DNA of 64,000 bases from Haemaphysalis longicornis (taxonomy: Eukaryota > Arthropoda > Arachnida > Ixodida > Ixodidae). The stretch lies in assembly GCA_013339765.2 (NCBI GenBank), contig CM023448.1, forward strand, positions 20,663,295 to 20,727,294, in the 5' to 3' direction. A program made the translations under genes and the position numbers. Of this stretch, positions 33,721 to 46,178 are shown piece after piece. Within the stretch, counting starts at the first letter, position 1, and each line of letters begins with the position of its first letter. A model generated the notes under the pieces. The model did not search any database. It saw only the letters and a program-made list of their open reading frames with translations, and was not told where the DNA came from.

Positions 33721-35639
33721 AAGCCCCAATGGTGCTAGCACCCACATTTATTTGCGAGTTGGATTATGAAGCCTCCACTGGTGACTTACGTTTGTCCACA
33801 CACACTGACCAAAACAAGCTACAAGGGGCTTTGGCATCCAGTATTCTCACGCTGGAGCATGCTTCAAGGCATGTGATCACAAAAGCACTTAAGTTAACAG
33901 CAAATACTGGTTCTCAAATTGACTGAAAAACTGAAACATAACATTAAGCCTTGTAAATATTTACCTAGTATGTGTGCTAGTTCTGCACCAATTGCTAAAA
34001 AAAACCCCGCAACCCATGCTAATGAACTGATCATGAAAAAGTGACGTAGTAAATAGTAAATCTGTCTGCTGAAAACAATTTTTTCATAAAACTACAGATT
34101 TGAATATAGATTACATGTTGCAATGTATGAGCATATGAAACAGCAGAAACCAAGTCCCAAAACTCGAAAATTCTTTATTAAATGCTTTATAACCTCAAAT
34201 ATACATACAACATTTTACGTGCCCATCACGGTTTAGGCCAGGAACATCTTGGCTCAAAACTTTCCACAATTTCTCAGTCAGCACCTGCAACACCAAAAGA
34301 AACAAATAAACGCTTCCTTTTACAAACCACACTTCAAACGTCAAGTGAATCTAAATTCACAATTGATGGTGTATTTTGTCCCATATATGGCTACATTAAT
34401 ATGTACACAAAAGTTAGTTTAGCCTGCTTTTGAACTATTCTAACTGCTTATTCTGAATTTTTTTTCTACGTGACACCAGAGATCCTTTGCTGATGCAGTC
34501 TTGTGCTTTAGCCCCTTCACACCAAACGGTATTTTTGACTTTTTTGAGAATTTGCACACGGCCAAATAATGGCTTACACTAGTAGGATTAAAGTTCTGAG
34601 CTAGACTGCTTTGATCTCTGATCTCGTTAACAAACTGCACTGCCTTTCGCAATAGCTAAGCAGGTGCTTACAGTGTATCTCAGAGAACAGCTGTCACGCA
34701 ATGGCCATACAGGACAACTGGGTCGGTTTATCAGTCAGGAATTATATGAGGGGGCACTAGGCTGAGCCCCGCTCATCGCACCACTGCTGCAAAAACAAAG
34801 TTGAAAAAGATTCTATTTCGGGGGTTGTAGGTGCCGAGGCCACTCTTGGGCTATGAAGCGTGACACAGTGCTAGGTTCGATTCACGTTAATCCTGACATT
34901 TGGGTATCTTAACTCGCACTGAAATCTCCACACACGGGCGTTTTCCGATTTTTTTTTGCCTTCACTAAAAAAAAAGGAAAAGAAAAAAGTCCATGGCTTC
35001 GGTGGACAATGCTTTAGGAACTGCGGCTGCTGCTCAGGCACAAGTTGGAGCCATTACTTGACTAGGCACAAATCCTCAAGAGTTGAAAACTGATTTCAGC
35101 GCAAAGCAGCAAAACAGCACTTTATTAAAAACAAGAGAAGTGGGAAAGACCTTATAACAACACTCGCTAAAGAACGACCTCTTTGAATAAACACAGTGTC
35201 ACTTTGTAAATCGTCAATGCCTGGATAGCATATCCTTCATGCACAAGTATACTTAGTTGCTCCTTTAGACCAACAACGATGGCCAGAAGTAGTCAGGCTG
35301 CTGCCTTGCACGCCTTGTACTTGCTGCTTCGCCTTAATATTACCATAAGTTAGGAGCCAAGTATCTGAAATACCCATCTGTTTGATGCTTTGAACGTGCC
35401 ATGTAGGTGTTGCCGTGCAGTAATCCTCATTGGACGACGAGAACGAATGCAAAGTAAATGACTCACGAGCGAAAAGTGACGTTACCAAAGTTGATCAGTT
35501 CGCTACTCTGGCACCGCTTTACCATTGAGCCAATGCTGTGGACTTGTTTGTAAACAACCTGTAATTTCTCTGCGCCACGTAACATCATTGATAGTGGTTG
35601 CGGACTGAAGTAGCGTAGAAAACCGGGCTAGTTGGTGCA
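33721..35639. other. Stretch with no recognised gene
   Basis: AT-rich DNA to the right of the transposon. Only short frames without motifs are present. A GGTTCGATTC phrase at about 34872 resembles an RNA polymerase III box B, but no matching box A or cloverleaf is convincing. Confidence 0.4.
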
Positions 35640-37085
35640 GATTCATCTTCGCAGCGCACAAATAACGGGACAAAAAGGAGGATAACACTGGACAACCACT
35701 GAACAAAAACTGAATTTTTATTGAAGAGACAAATATAAGCCATCGAAGGTATAAAAAAAAAGATAAAAAATGACACATGAACCCACTATAAGCAACTGCA
35801 CAGACAAACGCTCTCAAGTACTGCTCTCTTCAAGATACGCCAATTCTGCATCTAAAAGTGCTAAAGACGAGCGCTAACACACGAGTCAGACATTTTTCGA
35901 ATTTTATGTGCTTCCACTATACTTCCCTCACCTTTTGTTCATCGTGCGAGAACAGTACCGTTGTATCATGAAAGAAAAGCGTACAACCACAATCTTTGCA
36001 ATGGGTGGGAAGAGGGCCAGAAGGCACTCAGTGAACTGGCCAACATCAAAGCGACCACAATTGAAAGGAATGCAATAAACCACATTTAATCTACAAGGAA
36101 CAACCTGTTTCTCATGTTTCACACCACAGCTGTTTGCTCGGCCCTTATTACTAATATTCTTTTCGATGGCGGGACAGCTGCAGTTCAGCTTAATTTTGTC
36201 TGAAAACACCACATTGATGTTATCTCTGCTCCCCACTTCTTTCAAGCGGTGAGAGACATCGTGCAGGTACGAGATTACAACTATCTTTTCCTTCACAACA
36301 TCACAAGCAGGAGACAAGTTTTCTTAACCAAATCCAACAACTGAAGATGGGCCGACCCAATGACTTCGTCACCGTAGCCAGCATTTTCGGGTCCAACTTA
36401 CTGTTCACCAAAGCTAGACTCAATTAGGTGAAAACAAGACTGTAAACAAAACAAGATGGCTGACCTGAGGCAGTTGACAACAATCCCATATTTTGTAATC
36501 CTAGAACGTGCTGATGAAGAGTTCAGTAAAGGCTTCTTCGATCGCGGGCTATAGAGCCAACATACATGATTCTGCTCGAATTTTAACAACAGGTCCAAAA
36601 ACTGGATTGTTCTTTCGTTCAGCGCCTTGGACATAAAGGTCAGCCTAAATTGCGTGACGTTTGAATGCTTTTAAAATGTCTACCATTTTTCTTGTAGGGT
36701 CATAGTTTCCACAATGTACTAGGTAATCGTCAACATACATGAAAATTTTAATTGCCAAACCCTCCAAGTCACGTTCCAATACACGGTCAACATGAGCCAA
36801 GAAATGTCACTAACAAGGTGAGCAACTTTAGAACGTCTACAGATTCCAGATCTCTGCACATAGACACTGTCACACCATCCTACAATAGTTGATGCTAAGT
36901 AGAAACGCAGAAGCTCCAAAAAGGATTCCACGGAAATCCCGCAACTTTGCATAAACTTAACCTCGCCGTTGTAGATGGTGATACATTCTTTCACAGAGAC
37001 CAAAACTTGTTCATGCGGAAGGGAGTAGAAAAGGTTTTCAGCGTCAATGTTGAAAGCACAGCACCAGCCTGGATTACTGCGCGCA
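35640..37085 (-). pseudogene. Penelope-like element relic (RT to GIY-YIG), minus strand
   Basis: Read from 37085 downward, the frames give an RT segment (SVKECITIYNGEVKFMQSCG, then LELLRFYLASTIVGW). Next comes ERTIQFLDLLLKFEQNHVCW, then SYLHDVSHRLKEVG, and finally VVYCIPFNCGRF, the start of a GIY-YIG domain. That order (RT, linker, GIY-YIG) is diagnostic of Penelope-like elements. The frame is broken at several points, and the conserved GIY-YIG catalytic residues after FNCGRF are not recognisable. The 3' side to about 35640 looks like untranslated tail. It is a different PLE lineage from the copies at 1-115 and 38880-48952. Confidence 0.75.
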
Positions 37086-37089
37086 CAGT

Positions 37090-38830
37090 AACCTCATTTG
37101 CACGCTGTGAAGATGAAGAGGCTTGCGCAGCGTGCCCTATCCTGGTCCTCTTGCACTGCAACATCTGCTACCTCAAACCCGGAGCTGCGCAGTGGACGCC
37201 AGGTCGGCACAGAAATTTTGGCACTCGATGGAGCCCTCTGGCCGACTATGCCACTTATGGTCGTCTCCCATCCCTGCGACCGCAGCACCTTCTGCGGCAC
37301 TGACGTTGATGATTGGATAAGCACCTATGAGAGTGCGAGCGCTCATAACAGATGGGACGCGACCTTGGTGCTGGCCAACGTAATATTTTACCTCAAGGGC
37401 CTAGCCAGACTATTGTTGGTTTGAGACACACGAAGCAGACCTGACAAGCTGGGAAACCTGCAAATTGACATTACGTGAGCTGTTCGGAAAGCTTGTTGGC
37501 CACCAACTAGCCGCGAAGGAACTTTCTTCCCATGCCAAAACCTCGATGGAGTCATCCGTCGCCTATATTCAGGATGGTGTTGCTCTGTGTCACAAGATAG
37601 ATGCCGACACGTCAGAAACTGGCAAAGTAGGCCATGTGCAGAAAGGAATTGCTGATGGCGCTTTCAACCTGCTTGTTTATAAGGACTGCACCAGCACAGA
37701 CGGCATCATTACAGAGTGCAGACCGTTTAAACATCTTGAAAAGGGCCTCGCAGCCTCTGGAAAATGTTTCTTTGGTTATCAACGTAACTAGTTGATGCAT
37801 TTCTTTTTGTTATTCCCCCCACTGTAATGCCAACAGGCGCTGTGGGTACCAAATAAAGTAAGAAAGAAACAAGCGAAAGCTCACTGTATTGCCCCACAGT
37901 TCACTCGACTGCCTAACACGGGTCCCACATCCTATTACGAGTATACCACTCCACTGGAATGTGCCCTTCTTTGTTCGACGACTTAATGAAAATAGTACGT
38001 CGTGAGCTGGAGGCTACGGCTACGGCTGCCCTACTAGCCCCGACCCGTGAATGAACGTCACCTTCCATCTCCCTAATCCATGCGATAACAGCAAGAGCTC
38101 GCAAGCCACACCATTCCACGCATTTGCTCTGTAGCTCACCCGAAAAACGCTTTCACTGTTCCTCGCGTCTTAACTGGTCCCCACCAATACGCCCCACGCC
38201 ATTTTCAGACACAAAATTCCGAAGAGTGTAGTACTCCTGAAAACAAGCCAATATGCTTCCACTGCTGTCACGGTGGGCATGTGGCCCGCTACAGCTTTCG
38301 ACATTGCCACGCTAAGCCTTCGCCTCATCAGACGACTAATCAATGCAGCTCAAGGAGGTAATACTGCACCTGTGACCTGGACGACAGATCCTCTATTAAC
38401 CAAGGAGTCTAAGCCCAATTTACTAGACGTTACTGTTGATGGTGTTGCAGCCCAGACTCTCACTGACACAAATGCTCACATCTCTGTAATGAGCTTAACC
38501 CTCCGCTGGCATCTCCGAAAAGTTCTGACGCCACCCATGCAAACATTTGTTCGAGTTGCCAATGAGAGCACCCCTTCAATTGCCGGAATGCGTACCGCCT
38601 GAATATGGATTGCCGACCACGATAGTGTCGTTCTCTTCACCGTCCTTGAAAAATGCCGCCATGACATTATCCTCGGCGTCGATTTTTTCTCGAACCGCTC
38701 TCATTGACTGTTCTGCGGGACTTCTCTCTTTTGAATTTCCTTCTGCAAAAATGCTCAAAAGCACCGTTCTCGTTCCACAGATTACGTCCATTTGCTGTTA
38801 AATGCTGTAACATACATGCCCCTGTGATCA
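37090..38830 (+). pseudogene. Gypsy LTR retrotransposon gag and protease relic
   Basis: Gag: TDVDDWISTYE, then ANVIFYLKGLAR, then (37465-37791) ELFGKLVGHQLAAKEL and KGIADGAFNLLVYKD, the capsid pattern of tick Gypsy elements. A zinc knuckle near 38240 reads CFHCCHGGHVARYS, with the last Cys replaced by Ser. Protease: LLDVTVDGVAAQTLTDTNAH has Asp-Thr-Asn where the active site should be Asp-Thr-Gly, followed after a frame break by HDIILGVDF. Gag and protease are separated by an insertion or tail-like piece near 37790-37860 that ends with AAATAAAG. No LTR was found, and pol is missing because PLE sequence follows. Confidence 0.75.
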
Positions 38831-39634
38831 AGCCCACCCGTTTCTCACAGTTATTTCTCACCGGATTGTTCGACAAGCCGAGCAGAAGCTACTACAAGCA
38901 CGTATCCTTGAGTGCCGCCAGAAGGTACGAGCTTTGGAGAAGCAAACCTTCTTTGCACGCCGGCAACTTGAGTATCTTATTCCTGAGGACTTCCCAGATG
39001 TGCAGCTGCACGCAAACTTCACCGCTAGCATGGGAGAAGGCCGTCATAGAACGTCGCAAGAGAGGAAACTGCAAGCACTCCAGCCGGACGTGCCACAATG
39101 CACCCAAGAGGTCATCAACCTATCTCCGTACACACCGAACGAAGAGGAGACTAAGGTTTTGTCCCTTGGTTTGAATTTTAACACGGAAGCACCCCCGGAG
39201 CCAGGAAAGGTGATTTGTGCGGTCGAACGCGCGGTCGGCCAGCTTCCCTCTGAAGTACGGCACGAAGCGCGCACCCGTGCTATTGGTGTGCTCTCTGGTT
39301 TGCGAAGACATTGTGCAAGACTGCATTTATCGGTAGCGGAGAGGCAAGCCATCAGGAGCCTGCGGAATAACAGCAGTATCGCAATCCTTCCTGCTGACAA
39401 AGGCAATGCCACGGTCTTCACCAAGTGTTGAGCCCTCTAGCCGGTAAGACGCCCACGCACGTCGGAAACTCGTCCTCTTTTGTTTCAAAGCTGAAGGACG
39501 TAACTCTAACTGAAGACGACGTCATGGTTTCGTTCGACGTCAAGTCTCTTTTCACTAGTGTCCCAGTGGATCTGGCAGTAGCCACGTGCAAAGAAGCACT
39601 AAACGCGGACATTAGTCTTCCCGATCGCACTCCC

Positions 39635-41233
39635 TGTTGCGGAAAAGGAAGAAGCCCCCTTGCCGATAGTAAGGAGAAAGAGGATTAAAGAGGTGTTCTC
39701 AGCAGAGCCATGGCGCGGGTCTAGTTCCTCAATATTTTTGGTGCCGTGAAACCCGGGAGGAACGGCCTGGTGGACCCGAGATGATGGCGCACAGCGACTT
39801 CGAGGCACGCGAGGCCCGGGAAACCGTTTGATGTCCTGATCCCGTGGGCCTTGCCCTCGAACGGCGCCCCCCATGGCTGGCTGCTCGACGCACCGCACCG
39901 ACCACTGGGAACCCGGTAGTGTCCAGCAGCAGCACCGTATACAGAAGACCCTCCCTGTGGACCTTCAGCCTACTGAGCACAGGGAGGCCGTGAGTAAACT
40001 GAAAGAGCTGAGGGACACTCTCCGTGCTAAGATAACCGAACTCGTCAGAACAACAGACAACCTTGTAGAATCACCAACTCCGAGAATTAGTATGCTTAAA
40101 GTCCTCCTCGAATCGCTTACAGAAGTGCTTGAAAACATAAATAATCTTGACAGACAGATACGAGACCTCCTAGATATCGAGGATTACGAAAAGGATTACG
40201 AAGAATCTGACAAGTACTTATATATGATTTTCAGTGCGAAGTGGCTGCTTACTGATAAGATATCGAAGATGAGCTTGATGCGGAAAAAGATAATCACGCA
40301 GTGCGTCACGAATTTGGAACCCACTCAAATCGCACCCGTCCAAACATCATGTACGTCGTTGATTACCTCTACAGCTTCCGTAATGAAGTATCTGAGTGCG
40401 AAGACCCATTACTCACAACGAATACGGCAACGGCAAAAATCATCCCACTGCCAGTAAAAACATTGAGCGCGTCCACAAATGCTACGCTGGGATCCACGGA
40501 TGGATTCTGTACAGAGTGAAGAACGCTTAACACAACCTCCAGAGTCCCATCCCGATCATCCGAAACCCGTTCTTTCAATGCATCTGATCACGAACACTGA
40601 TGCCATGAACACCGACATGAACCGGCGCAAGAAGCGAAGAATTCGGGACAAGCCCAGCAAAAGGACAAGGACTGCCACACTAAAGACAAGACGCAGAGTT
40701 TGTGGACATTCGCCTAAGCTACGACCCAATTCCGTCAGGCGGAGTGCAACTAGTTCCTCCAGCTTTACAAGTCGTGTTCAGACACGGGAGGTTCGGTCTA
40801 GGAAAGTGCGATCCCGACCAAGACGATGTGAACGACCAGCTGGGCGCGAGACAGCCCGAATTTTCTTCCCTGCAACACAACAGAGTGCTGATGTACGTTC
40901 ATCGCCGGTCCTAACGAAGGCCGTCATTAGAAAGCACCATCGGATGACAAAGCACCGATGGAAAACTAAGCTGCTGACGAACGGTCACCGAACGGCTAGG
41001 CGGATTCAAACCAGGCTGCTGGACTGACCATCGTTTTATTTTTTCTGGCATGTTTTTTTCTCCTCAAGTCTTTTTTTATTCGTAGATGCATCACTGTCGC
41101 GGGCGGGAGGATGTTTGCGGAAAAGGAAAGAAGCCCCTTGCCGATGTACAGATTACATCATTAGATAGTAAGAAGAAAGAAGATTAAAGAGGTGTTCTCA
41201 GCAGAGCCATGGCGCGGGTCTAGTTCCTCAATA
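39635..41233 (+). mobile_element. Short BEL/Pao-like LTR retrotransposon (non-autonomous), inserted in the PLE
   Basis: The 5' LTR is 39635-39734 (100 bases) and the 3' LTR is 41112-41233 (122 bases). Both start TGTT(T)GCGGAAAAGG and end CTAGTTCCTCAATA. The difference is mainly an extra segment in the 3' copy. CTCCC flanks both ends (39630-39634 and 41234-41238), a 5-base target duplication. A primer-binding site TGGTGCCGTGAAACCCGGG starts at 39739. A purine tract GCGGGCGGGAGGATG precedes the 3' LTR. At 1.6 kb, with only a gag-like frame, it is non-autonomous. The uninterrupted target site is seen in the right palindrome arm. Confidence 0.85.
39873..40457 (+). CDS. BEL/Pao gag-like N-terminal protein of the short LTR element
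   Basis: An open frame of 194 codons. After a variable start it has a long helical region: VSKLKELRDTLRAKITELV, then LLESLTEVLENINNLDRQI, then YEESDKYLYMIFSAK. This charged helical opening resembles the N-terminus of BEL/Pao gag proteins (upstream of the DUF1759 region). No zinc knuckle, protease or RT follows; downstream frames (40479-41027) are Arg/Thr-rich and lack motifs. It may assist packaging by an autonomous relative; that is inference. Confidence 0.5.
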   Translation: MAGCSTHRTDHWEPGSVQQQHRIQKTLPVDLQPTEHREAVSKLKELRDTLRAKITELVRTTDNLVESPTPRISMLKVLLESLTEVLENINNLDRQIRDLLDIEDYEKDYEESDKYLYMIFSAKWLLTDKISKMSLMRKKIITQCVTNLEPTQIAPVQTSCTSLITSTASVMKYLSAKTHYSQRIRQRQKSSHCQ

Positions 41234-42482
41234 CTCCCTTTGACGTCCCCGAGCTCTGCGAGTTGCTTATGTTTTGTCTGAGCAACACCTATTTTTCTTA
41301 CGGGGGAAGCCTCTATCAGCAGACCCATGGCACGGCAATGGGTGCATCAATATCACTTACTACGGCCAATCTAGTTATGGAGGCTTTAGAGGGGAAGGTA
41401 GTGGCAACCTTCACACCGGCACCGAGGTTTTTTTGCCGCTATGTCGACGACTGTTTTTGTATTTTAAAAAACCAAGATGTCCCATGTCTTCTGGACAGCC
41501 TCAACGCCCAGAATGTGCATATACAGTTCACCGTGGAGTTCGAGCAAGGCAAGATGCTTCCCTTTTTTGGATGTTCTTGTTCGCCGCGATGCGGGCGCTC
41601 TCTCCTTCTCAGTGTACAGGAAGCCCACACACGGGGGTCGTTACCTCAGTTTTGAATCTTGCCACCCTCTCGGCCACAAGACATCCGTTGTGTCGTCCTT
41701 GATAAAGCGCACCGTATGCATCTGCTCAGATGACAGTGCACTGAAACGTGAATTAGGAACGATCCGCCGCGAACTAATCGCCAATGGCTACCCTAAGCGA
41801 CTTATTTGCCAAACCAAGAATAAGATACTACAGCCAAGAATGGCCAACAACAGGACATTACGAGCACGCGCAGCCATCCCCTACATCCCAGGAATAAGCG
41901 AAGCATTGTCGCGCGTCTTTTCAAAATACGACATGCGCATTGCCCATGTACCGACCAGCAAGCTCCGCGACGACTGAAAGAGCACCAACGTGATGTAAGA
42001 AATCATAATCACATGACGAATGCCATTGCGGAGCACGCGCACAAACATTCCCACAAGATTGACTGGGAGAACACCGCAATTTTAGCTAAGGAAAACAACA
42101 CATCATCTCGGCGTCTGCTAGAGTCACTTTTTATCCAATCAACGCCAGCCACAATGAACCGGACGTATGGGACTTTGCCTCCCGTCTACGCATGCTCTCT
42201 ACGTCATGTGCTGCCTATATAATTGACGACGACGGCTTGTCTTACGTAGTGAACAAGGAACCCGTATGTGGTTCTGAAACGTCAATATATTTTTATTCTT
42301 GGTCAGTGTTCGCTTTTCTTTTGCAAGTTATTATATGGTCTTCCCTATTACAGACGCGCTGCTTCTGTGAAACGTCACTCTGCCACACATCATCATTACT
42401 GTGGTAGAGAACCAAACCTGCCTTCCCTTTCAGTTTTTCAACTTCAGTTTCACACCTCAAGTCCTTCCCAAGGGGATTTCGC

Positions 42483-42922
42483 TTGCAATCCTGTGCCCTT
42501 TCTGCCATGAATGCTAGCACCCCTGCAGATTTACCTCCTGCAGTGCAGGCGTCCCATCAAGCATCATCAATCAAGGCAGTGGCTGCTTCAGACCTCCCAC
42601 CGGATCATACCGCCGATCTCCCTCGTCTTCTGGATTCCTGCAAGGACATCTTCGACTTAGACAACCATCCACCAACCCAAACTTCTGCAGTCACCCATCA
42701 TATCAACACCAAGGATGCTTCACTAGTGTACAGGTGGCCCTATTGCGTATCACTTGCTGAACGACTCGTCATCCAAAAGGTAAAAAAAAATGCTCAGTAA
42801 GGATACAGTCGAACCATCTTCCAGTCTGTGGGTGTCTCCAGTCGTGTTGGTCAGAGAAAAAGATGAGACGTAGTGCTTCTAGATGGATTATGCAAACTTA
42901 ACTATTATGAAGGAAGGCCTTA
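42483..42922 (+). pseudogene. Gypsy RT N-terminal fragment (left palindrome arm)
   Basis: The frame reads LPRLLDSCKDIFD, then TSAVTHHINTKDA, then RWPYCVSLAERLVIQKVKK. After a frame break it continues with a SLWVSPVVLV-like segment and DYA.L. This is the linker between protease and RT fingers of Gypsy pol (usual form: DIFD, H.I.T, RPYR.S..E, SPW.SPVVLV). It is truncated at the TA target site of the Tigger-like element. The same fragment occurs at 47645-47207 on the minus strand. Confidence 0.75.
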
Positions 42923-42924
42923 TA

Positions 42925-43899
42925 CAGTGGGATCTCATTGATACAATTCTGCATATTACGTTTTTCTTTTCATTCCAAGCCAAAATCCCTTAGAAATAAT
43001 GCATTTTCGTGCATTTGATACGACCACATTTTTGCTAAAAATTGGATGGCACGACCACGAAAGGGAACCTTGACCATTTTTAGAAACCTTACATTATTCT
43101 TCGGTATACTAGCTCAAACCCCATGTCAACAACACATGACCTGCATGGCAGCGCCGGTTCTGCGACAAGAACACTGCTGCCGGGCGTGGGCGCTCTGTTC
43201 AATGAGGATGATATGTGAGGCGAGGCACTGTATAATGATATGTGAGGATGATATGTGAGGCGAGGAAGGCACTCAGTATAAAAAGAAAAAGTGGAAATTG
43301 TACAGAAATTGGAAGAAAACCCGAAGAGGAAATGCGTGGATTTGGCACACAAGCTCGGTTTGCAAGTGTCAACGCTCAACACTATTGCCGGTCAGCAGAG
43401 GAACTTCAAAAGAATCTGCAAGTTTCCGGCCCTGATGCGAAACAAGCACAAGGTGCGAAGCATGACCAAATGAAGACATCCTGCTCACATGGTGGGAGGA
43501 AGTTAGAGTGGCAGGATGAACGCCGATAGGTCAGTACTACGTGAAAAAGTTGACAACACTGCGCTCTCCTTGGCATTGAGGACTCCAAAGCGTCTAGTGG
43601 CTGGCTTCACCAATTCAAGGCACAACGTGAAGTGTCATACAGAACAGCATCCGCCCAAGTGAAAAATACCAGCAGCTTTTTTTTTATTTTTACATTTCCG
43701 GAGAATTTTCTCCCAGACTTCGAAAAGAAAGTGCAGCACAAATTTACCAGCTACCTCCCTGTTGCTCAATAAAATTGAGTTGCTGACGGAGAATGCAGGT
43801 TTTTCTCCTTTTTTAATAAACTCTTTGGATAATACGATTATTACATAATGCTTTTTATTTCCCGGTTCCCCTCAAAAACGTATCAACGAGATTTCACTG
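42925..43899 (+). mobile_element. pogo/Tigger-like DNA transposon, internally deleted (left arm)
   Basis: The left end is CAGTGGGATCTCATTGATAC, and the right end complement is CAGTGAAATCTCGTTGATAC. TA flanks both ends (42923-42924 and 43900-43901), the pogo/Tc1 target duplication. Inside, 43291-43390 encodes a CENP-B-like helix-turn-helix (EIVQKLEENPKRKCVDLAHK, then VSTLNTIAGQQ), and a later piece has the second DNA-binding helix pattern (WLASPIQG, frame-broken). The DDE catalytic domain is absent, so it cannot move by itself. Confidence 0.85.
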
Positions 43900-46178
43900 T
43901 ACATGATACATAGACAAGATGTGGCTGGCAACTTGTGAAGGGAGGTAACTTCGTGCAACCAAAGCCTGATTAGTCATGCTAATTCCTCCTATATTTCAAT
44001 ATGGTCTAACACCAGCTACCCCACCTCGGCAGAGCCAGTGGGGAACATTTCAACACTACTGTCACTGTGTACTGCAGAACGAACATCCATCCCGCATTTA
44101 AAAACCCTGCATACGAAGCTTCATCGCGCAAAGTTGTCTATGGCCACTGAATGTCCTCGCTGAATGTCTCCTGAATGAATGAGCGTCCTCACCGTACGCG
44201 CTTGGCGTCGTCTATCAGCGGATTCGTATGTATACAAGCGTTTACAGCAAGAACGGTAAATATATTACTACGCCCTTCAAGCCACATGTCGGCAAAATGC
44301 GATCACTTCGCCGCGTTCGCAGGATTGAGCCGCACAGTAGAGAACACAGTCGTAGCATACTAGGCAGGAATGAACGCATCGTACGGCTTCTTCCACGTTT
44401 CGTCACCCCGTGGACTACAGTTTACCTCAACACCAATTTATAACGCACGCCCTTAAAGAGCTTACACTCTAAAAGCGCTACAACCTTTCTGGTAACCTTG
44501 AGTGAATGTAAAAGCGTAGCCACCGCGCACATCACGTCGTAGCTAGCGCCGACTTCAATGCGAACGCGGTCGTCGACGCGGCTACGTGAACGTACCGCTG
44601 ACAGCCTCAAGGAAAGTGTATTTGGGGGCTCTAGAACAACGTATTTAAATTTAGCCCATGTTTGCGAATAACAAATGATTCCTTGAGTGCTTTAGTTACA
44701 TTGTCATTCAGAATGTGCCTAGCCAGTTATGTCCAACATACGGAGAGCGCACGGCGTTTGCAGTACACGGACAGGTATATAATTACCCGTCGCTCTTGAC
44801 ACCAGCCCTTAAAAAATATCTTACCTTTCGTTTATGACGGCAAAAAGATGCAGAGGAGAAAGCAGCAGGTTCCGTTATCTACAAGAAATCGATGCTGGCT
44901 TGCGCTTTGAAACTCGTACACAACAGGCAAGTGGCTTCGGCTTGACGTGGCTTGACCAGTGTTGCTTTTGCCTTGCGCAAAATTAAGTCAACTAAAATCC
45001 TCTGTTACACAAGTTTTATACTCGGTTACCTCCGCAAATAACATATCACGAGCGGCTGTATTTATCCGGTCGTGTGACGGAGTTTTTTAGTTGATTTAAT
45101 TTTGCTCAAGGCAAAAGCAACACTGGTCAAGCCACGTCAAGCCGAAGCCACTTGCCTGTTGTGTACGAGTTCAAAGCGCAAGCCAGCATCGATTTCTTGT
45201 AGATAACGAAACCTGCTGCTTCTCCTCTTCATCTTTTTGCGTCATAAACAAAGGTAAGATATTTTTAAGGGCTGGTGTCAAGAGGGACGGGTAATTATAT
45301 ACCTGTCCGTGTGCTGCAAACGCCGTGCGCTCTCCGTATGTTGGACATAACTGGCTAGGCACATCCTGAATGACAATGTAACTAAAGCACTCAAGGAATC
45401 ATTTGTTATTCGCAAACATGGGCTAAATTTAAATACGTTGTTCTAGAGCCCCCAAATACACTTTCCTTGAGGCTGTCAGCGGTACGTTCACGTAGCCGCG
45501 TCGACGACCGCGTTCGCATTGAAGTCGGCGCTAGCTACGACGTGATGTGCGCGGTGGCTACGCTTTTACATTCACTCAAGGTTACCAGAAAGGTTGTAGC
45601 GCTTTTTAGAGTGTAAGCTCTTAAGGGCGTGCGTTATAAATTGGGTGTTGAGGTAAACTGTAGTCACGGGGTGACGAAACGTGGAAGAAGCCGTACGATG
45701 CGTTCATTCCTGCTAGTATGCTACGACTGTGTTCTCTACTGTGCGGCTCAATCCTGCGAACGCGGCGAAGTAATCGCATTTTGCCGACATGTGCTTGAAG
45801 GGCCGTAGTAATATATTTACCGTTCTTGCTTGTAAACGCTTGTATACACACGAATCCGCTGATAGACGACGCCAAAGCGCGTCGGTGAGGACGCTCATTC
45901 ATTCAGGAGACATTCAGCGAGGACATTCAGTGCCATAGAACAACTTTGCGTCGATGCAGCTTCGTATGCAGGGTTTTTAAATGGGGATGGATGTTCGTTC
46001 TGCAGTACACAGTGACAGTAGGTTTGAAATGTTCCCCCACTGGCTCTGCCGAGGTGGGGTAGCTGGTGTTAGACCATATTGAAATATAGGAGGAATTAGC
46101 ATGACTAATCAGGCTTTGGTTGCACGAAGTTACCTCCCTTCACAAGTTGCCAGCCACATCTTGTCTATGTATCATGTA

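Larger units (their letters stand above)
38880..42222 (+). pseudogene. Penelope-like element relic, interrupted by an LTR element
   Basis: 38934-39430 is the N-terminal region (EEETKVLSLGLNFN, IAILPADKGNATV). 39425-39634 has VSFDVKSLFTSVPVD, the RT motif A Asp. The frame then stops at the LTR insertion and resumes at 41234 with FDVPELCELL, TYFSYGGSLYQQTHGTAMG, and RYVDDCF with both catalytic Asp. The C-terminal part has PYIPGISEALSRVFSKYD, then SKLRDD directly followed by the RLKEHQ-like and NAIAEHAHKH tail. The GIY-YIG core between them is deleted. About 200 residues between motif GNATV and PLAGK are also missing. The part from 41234 onward is the left arm of the palindrome. Confidence 0.8.

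Noticed and set aside
34845..34885. Possible tRNA or SINE
   Set aside because: Only a box B-like phrase is present, without box A or stems.
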